From the NCBI GenBank assembly GCA_903930745.1, contig CAIYZX010000756.1, positions 1 to 7,398 of the forward strand: DNA of 7,398 nt, read 5' to 3'. The notes beneath the pieces were generated by a model that did no database searches, was not told where the DNA came from, and worked only from the letters and a program-made list of their open reading frames with translations. Source of the DNA: an uncultured Chloroflexota bacterium. Its GTDB lineage: Bacteria; Chloroflexota; Limnocylindria; Limnocylindrales; CSP1-4. This document shows, piece by piece, positions 4,636 to 7,398 of this stretch. How positions within the stretch are numbered: position 1 is the first letter of the stretch; every line of letters begins with the position of its first letter. Position numbers and translations under genes: made by a program.

Positions 4636-7398
4636 CGGCTCACCGCGCTGGACGGGCAGATCTCGCGGAAGGCGCAGTAGGAGCAGGCCATGTAGTCCGG
4701 CGTGGCCACGTAGTTCCGTGCCCGCATCCCGGCGGCGGCGGTCCGGATCTGCTCGCGGGCCTTCTCGATGCGCTTGGCGTCCACGGGCGCTGAGCCCACC
4801 AGGCCCGAATCCAGGAAGTGCAGCGCCACCGTGTCCGGCAGCCGTCCCGTCATCGCCTCGTAGGCCATCGCATAGATGGTCAGCTGGAGGCTGTTCTTCG
4901 CGCGCTCCTTCGCCTTGGCGGGGTCTCGCACGTCCGATGACTTGTAGTCCGTGATGACCACGCGCTCCGCGGCCTCGAAGAGCGTGGGCTCCACAACGTC
5001 CGCGCCACCCTTCGGGTCGCGTGCCTCCGCCGGCCGCAGGACCGCGTCGGACCCGGCGGGGATGATGTCCACCCGGTCGTACCGGCCGCGGACCCGGTCG
5101 CCGTCCAGCATGAACGAGAAGTCCCGCTCCACGAAGGCCGGCACCACGGCCCCGGGCTCAAGCTGCTCGGCGCGGAAGCGGCACAGGGCGTCATGACCCG
5201 CGGCCAGGCGCGCCTCCTCGTGCTCGCGCGAGAGAAACCCCTCGGACTGCCAGGCGGCATCGAAGACCGCGAGCAGCGCCTCCTCGGACATCACCTCGCG
5301 GCGCGCCTGGCGCCGGTGGAACTCCGAGACCGCGGCGTGGAGGGCGGACCCATAGATGATCGAGTGGTGGGGCGCGATGGGCACCCGCAGGAGGTGCTGG
5401 TACTTGTACTTCTGCGGGCAGGTCAGGTAGTCGTCGATGGCGTAGAAGCTGAGCGTGAGCGGCTCGTCATCGCGGGCGCGCGGCGCCACGGCGGAGGCCG
5501 CCACGCGCTCGTTCGCGGCCAGCCGCTCCAACGCGGATGCGGTCTTGGCACCCTTGCCCGCCACCCCCTCCGCGAGCGGCAGGTCCAGCGCCTCCAGCAC
5601 GAACGGCGACACCTTCCGCGCCCGCTGCCCGCCGTAGTCCGCGGCGTGGGTCAGGAGCAGCTCGTCGCGCGCCCGCGTCATGCCCACGTAGAAGAGCCGG
5701 CGCTCCTCCTGGGTCTGGTAGTCGCCCTCCGGGAGCGTCTCGTTGACCAGCTCCACCGGCAGTGAGAGGGGCTCGCGGCGCCCGATGGCCGGGAACCGCC
5801 CGGCAACGAGGCCCGGCAGGTAGACCACCGGGAACTCCAGCCCCTTCGCCTTGTGGACGGTCATCACCGCCACGGCGTCCGCGTCCGGGTCGATGTCCGC
5901 GGTGGCCGGGTCATCCCCGGCCGCGATGAGCGTCTGCAGGTGACGGGCAACGAAGACCGCCCGGTCGTCCACGAGGAGCGCGGACTGGGCCCGGATGATG
6001 TCGAAGAAGCGTGCGATGTTCGAGAGCGCCTCCTCCGCCGCCGTGGTCTCGGCTGCCGCCAGGCGCTTGAGCCAGCCGGAGCCGCGCAGGAATGCGTACA
6101 TGACCTCGCCCGCCGGCCGCTCGGTGGCGAGCTGGACATACGTGCGCAGGTCCGCGACCAGGCGGGCGGCCGCCTTGCGGGTCTCCGGGTGCACGCGCAG
6201 GATGCCGGGCTGGCGCCCCAGCTCGTCCAGGATCTCGAAGATGGACCGGTTCCGGCGGCGCGCCATGTTGACCACGCCCACGAGATCCTCGCCCGCGAGC
6301 GCGTACAGCTCTGACGCGGCCAGCGCGTAGACGTCCACGGACGAGCCCAGGTCAGCGATGGCCCGCAGGAACGCCAGCAGCAGCCGGACCTCCGGGCGGG
6401 CGTACAGGCCGGACGTCCCGGAGAACCGCCACGGGATCCCTTCGAGGTTCAGCGAGCGGAGCACGGGGTCCGCTGCGGCATTGGAGCGGACCAGGATGGC
6501 CACGTCACGTGCGTGCGCGCCCTCGCGGATCCGGCGGGCGATGTCCGCGGCGATCCAGTCCGCCTCCTCGTGCCCGGTGGCGAACGCCTCGTGGCGGACG
6601 GGCGCCGCCGCCTTGGACCCGCGCGCGGCCACCAGCTTCTTGTTGATGCCCGCGCGGACCTCCAGGCGGTCCGGGTCGTTGTGGCGGACCAGCCGGTACG
6701 ACGCGTCCAGGATGGGTCCGCGGGACCGGTAGTTGCGCCGCAGGACCACCACCTTCGCCTTGCGGTAGTGCTGCTGGAACTCCAGGATGTTGCTGATGGC
6801 GGCGCCGCGGAACTTGTAGATGGACTGGTCGTCGTCGCCCACCACGGTCACGTTGCGGTGGTGCTGGGCCACCACGGCGACCAGCTCCGCCTGCGCGCGA
6901 TTCGTGTCCTGGAACTCGTCCACCAGCACGTGCTTGAACCGCCGCTGGATCTTCGCCCGGGCGGCCGGCGATTCGCGCAGCAGCCGGAGGGCCAGGGACA
7001 CCTGGTCACCGAAGTCCACGGCCCCGTTCTCGGAGAGCAGACGCTGGTACGTGGCGTACGCGCGTCCCAGCTCCGCCACGCGGCGCGCCTCCTGAGCCAG
7101 CGCCTGCGCCGCATCCCGCGCCTCGGGCGTGGCCTTCGCGCCGGCCTTCGCCAGCTCCTGCGCCGCCGCCTCGGCCGCCACGGCCAAGCGATCCCCGTGC
7201 GCTGCGAAGGCCTCTGGCGAGACGTCCTCGTCCTTCGCGCGCGAGAAGAGCGTGGCGAGGGCATCCAGGAACCTGGTGGGGTCGCCCAGCGGCCGGTACT
7301 CGTCCAGCCCCAGCTCGAAGAGATGCTCGCGCAGGAAGACCACGGTCTCCGGCCGCGAGAGGACCCGCAGGTCGGACGGCAGGCCAAGCTCCAGCGCG
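4632..7398 (-). CDS. UvrD/PcrA-type SF1 helicase fused to Fe-S PD-(D/E)XK (RecB/AdnB-like) nuclease, 5' partial
   Basis: ATP-driven 3'-5' DNA helicase joined to a single-strand nuclease, the architecture of AdnA/AdnB-type double-strand-break resection enzymes. The 921 visible residues (numbered from the first full codon, 7397) lack roughly the first hundred, with Walker A and motifs Q, Ia and Ib outside the window. Helicase motifs follow in order: Walker B VDEFQDT (159-165), GDDDQSIYKFRGA (187-199), RRNYRS (220-225), TVHKAKGLEFPVV (513-525) and LFYVGMTRARDEL (568-580). The nuclease domain starts near 647 with YLTCPQKY (Cys660), then GSALH (His687), GRYDRVD (Asp774), ITDYKSS (Asp817, Lys819), QLTIYA (838-843) and CSYCAFREIC (Cys905, Cys908, Cys914). 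Cys660 plus the Cx2Cx5C cluster match the 4Fe-4S signature of AddB/Adn/Cas4-like nucleases. The spacing between Asp774 and the DYK motif is unusually long. The frame is open to the window end; GTG at 7343 is internal. It overlaps the methyltransferase gene by GTGA. Confidence 0.95.
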   Translation of the reverse strand, partial: ALELGLPSDLRVLSRPETVVFLREHLFELGLDEYRPLGDPTRFLDALATLFSRAKDEDVSPEAFAAHGDRLAVAAEAAAQELAKAGAKATPEARDAAQALAQEARRVAELGRAYATYQRLLSENGAVDFGDQVSLALRLLRESPAARAKIQRRFKHVLVDEFQDTNRAQAELVAVVAQHHRNVTVVGDDDQSIYKFRGAAISNILEFQQHYRKAKVVVLRRNYRSRGPILDASYRLVRHNDPDRLEVRAGINKKLVAARGSKAAAPVRHEAFATGHEEADWIAADIARRIREGAHARDVAILVRSNAAADPVLRSLNLEGIPWRFSGTSGLYARPEVRLLLAFLRAIADLGSSVDVYALAASELYALAGEDLVGVVNMARRRNRSIFEILDELGRQPGILRVHPETRKAAARLVADLRTYVQLATERPAGEVMYAFLRGSGWLKRLAAAETTAAEEALSNIARFFDIIRAQSALLVDDRAVFVARHLQTLIAAGDDPATADIDPDADAVAVMTVHKAKGLEFPVVYLPGLVAGRFPAIGRREPLSLPVELVNETLPEGDYQTQEERRLFYVGMTRARDELLLTHAADYGGQRARKVSPFVLEALDLPLAEGVAGKGAKTASALERLAANERVAASAVAPRARDDEPLTLSFYAIDDYLTCPQKYKYQHLLRVPIAPHHSIIYGSALHAAVSEFHRRQARREVMSEEALLAVFDAAWQSEGFLSREHEEARLAAGHDALCRFRAEQLEPGAVVPAFVERDFSFMLDGDRVRGRYDRVDIIPAGSDAVLRPAEARDPKGGADVVEPTLFEAAERVVITDYKSSDVRDPAKAKERAKNSLQLTIYAMAYEAMTGRLPDTVALHFLDSGLVGSAPVDAKRIEKAREQIRTAAAGMRARNYVATPDYMACSYCAFREICPSSAVSR

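Noticed and set aside
1..7398. Search by eye for tRNA or rRNA genes, CRISPR repeats, transposon ends, attachment sites, phage genes and toxin-antitoxin pairs.
   Set aside because: Coding density leaves one gap of 124 bases, no direct repeats of CRISPR size or transposase motifs were seen, and base composition is even throughout.

Overview
This is a GC-rich bacterial chromosome segment in which every supportable gene lies on the minus strand. Transcription runs from position 7398 down to position 1. GTG starts are common (three of the six visible starts), and adjacent genes overlap by 4 bases or are separated by about 10. No rRNA, tRNA, insertion sequence, CRISPR array or phage gene is visible. 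High GC, pervasive GTG starts and the SF1 helicase fused to an Fe-S nuclease would fit Actinomycetota or a GC-rich Chloroflexota lineage. This placement is only an impression, because the window has no phylogenetic marker.

In transcription order: (i) 7398-4632 is a large UvrD/PcrA-type helicase with a C-terminal RecB-like PD-(D/E)XK nuclease and a four-cysteine Fe-S signature; its N-terminus lies outside the window. (ii) 4635-3688 is a stand-alone beta-class DNA methyltransferase, overlapping the helicase by GTGA. (iii) 3691-2882 is a HAD-superfamily hydrolase, overlapping the methyltransferase by ATGA, with an altered motif I. (iv) 2870-2490 is a small four-helix membrane protein of unknown function. 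(v) 2480-1263 is a cytoplasmic M20-family amidohydrolase of the AbgB/PM20D2 type. (vi) 1266-766 is a GNAT acetyltransferase, overlapping the amidohydrolase by GTGA. After a 124-base gap with a 12-base perfect palindrome comes (vii) 641-1, an agmatinase-family ureohydrolase cut by the window edge.

Genes i to vi are spaced like one operon. The agmatinase has its own ribosome binding site behind the only sizeable intergenic gap and may be a separate unit. Functionally the window splits into DNA processing and modification (helicase-nuclease plus methyltransferase) and small-molecule or nitrogen metabolism (HAD, amidohydrolase, GNAT, agmatinase). I see no convincing undescribed system. The most interesting elements are the co-translated helicase-nuclease and orphan methyltransferase, an enlarged spacer between the catalytic motifs of the nuclease, and the HAD protein that has lost the second motif I aspartate.
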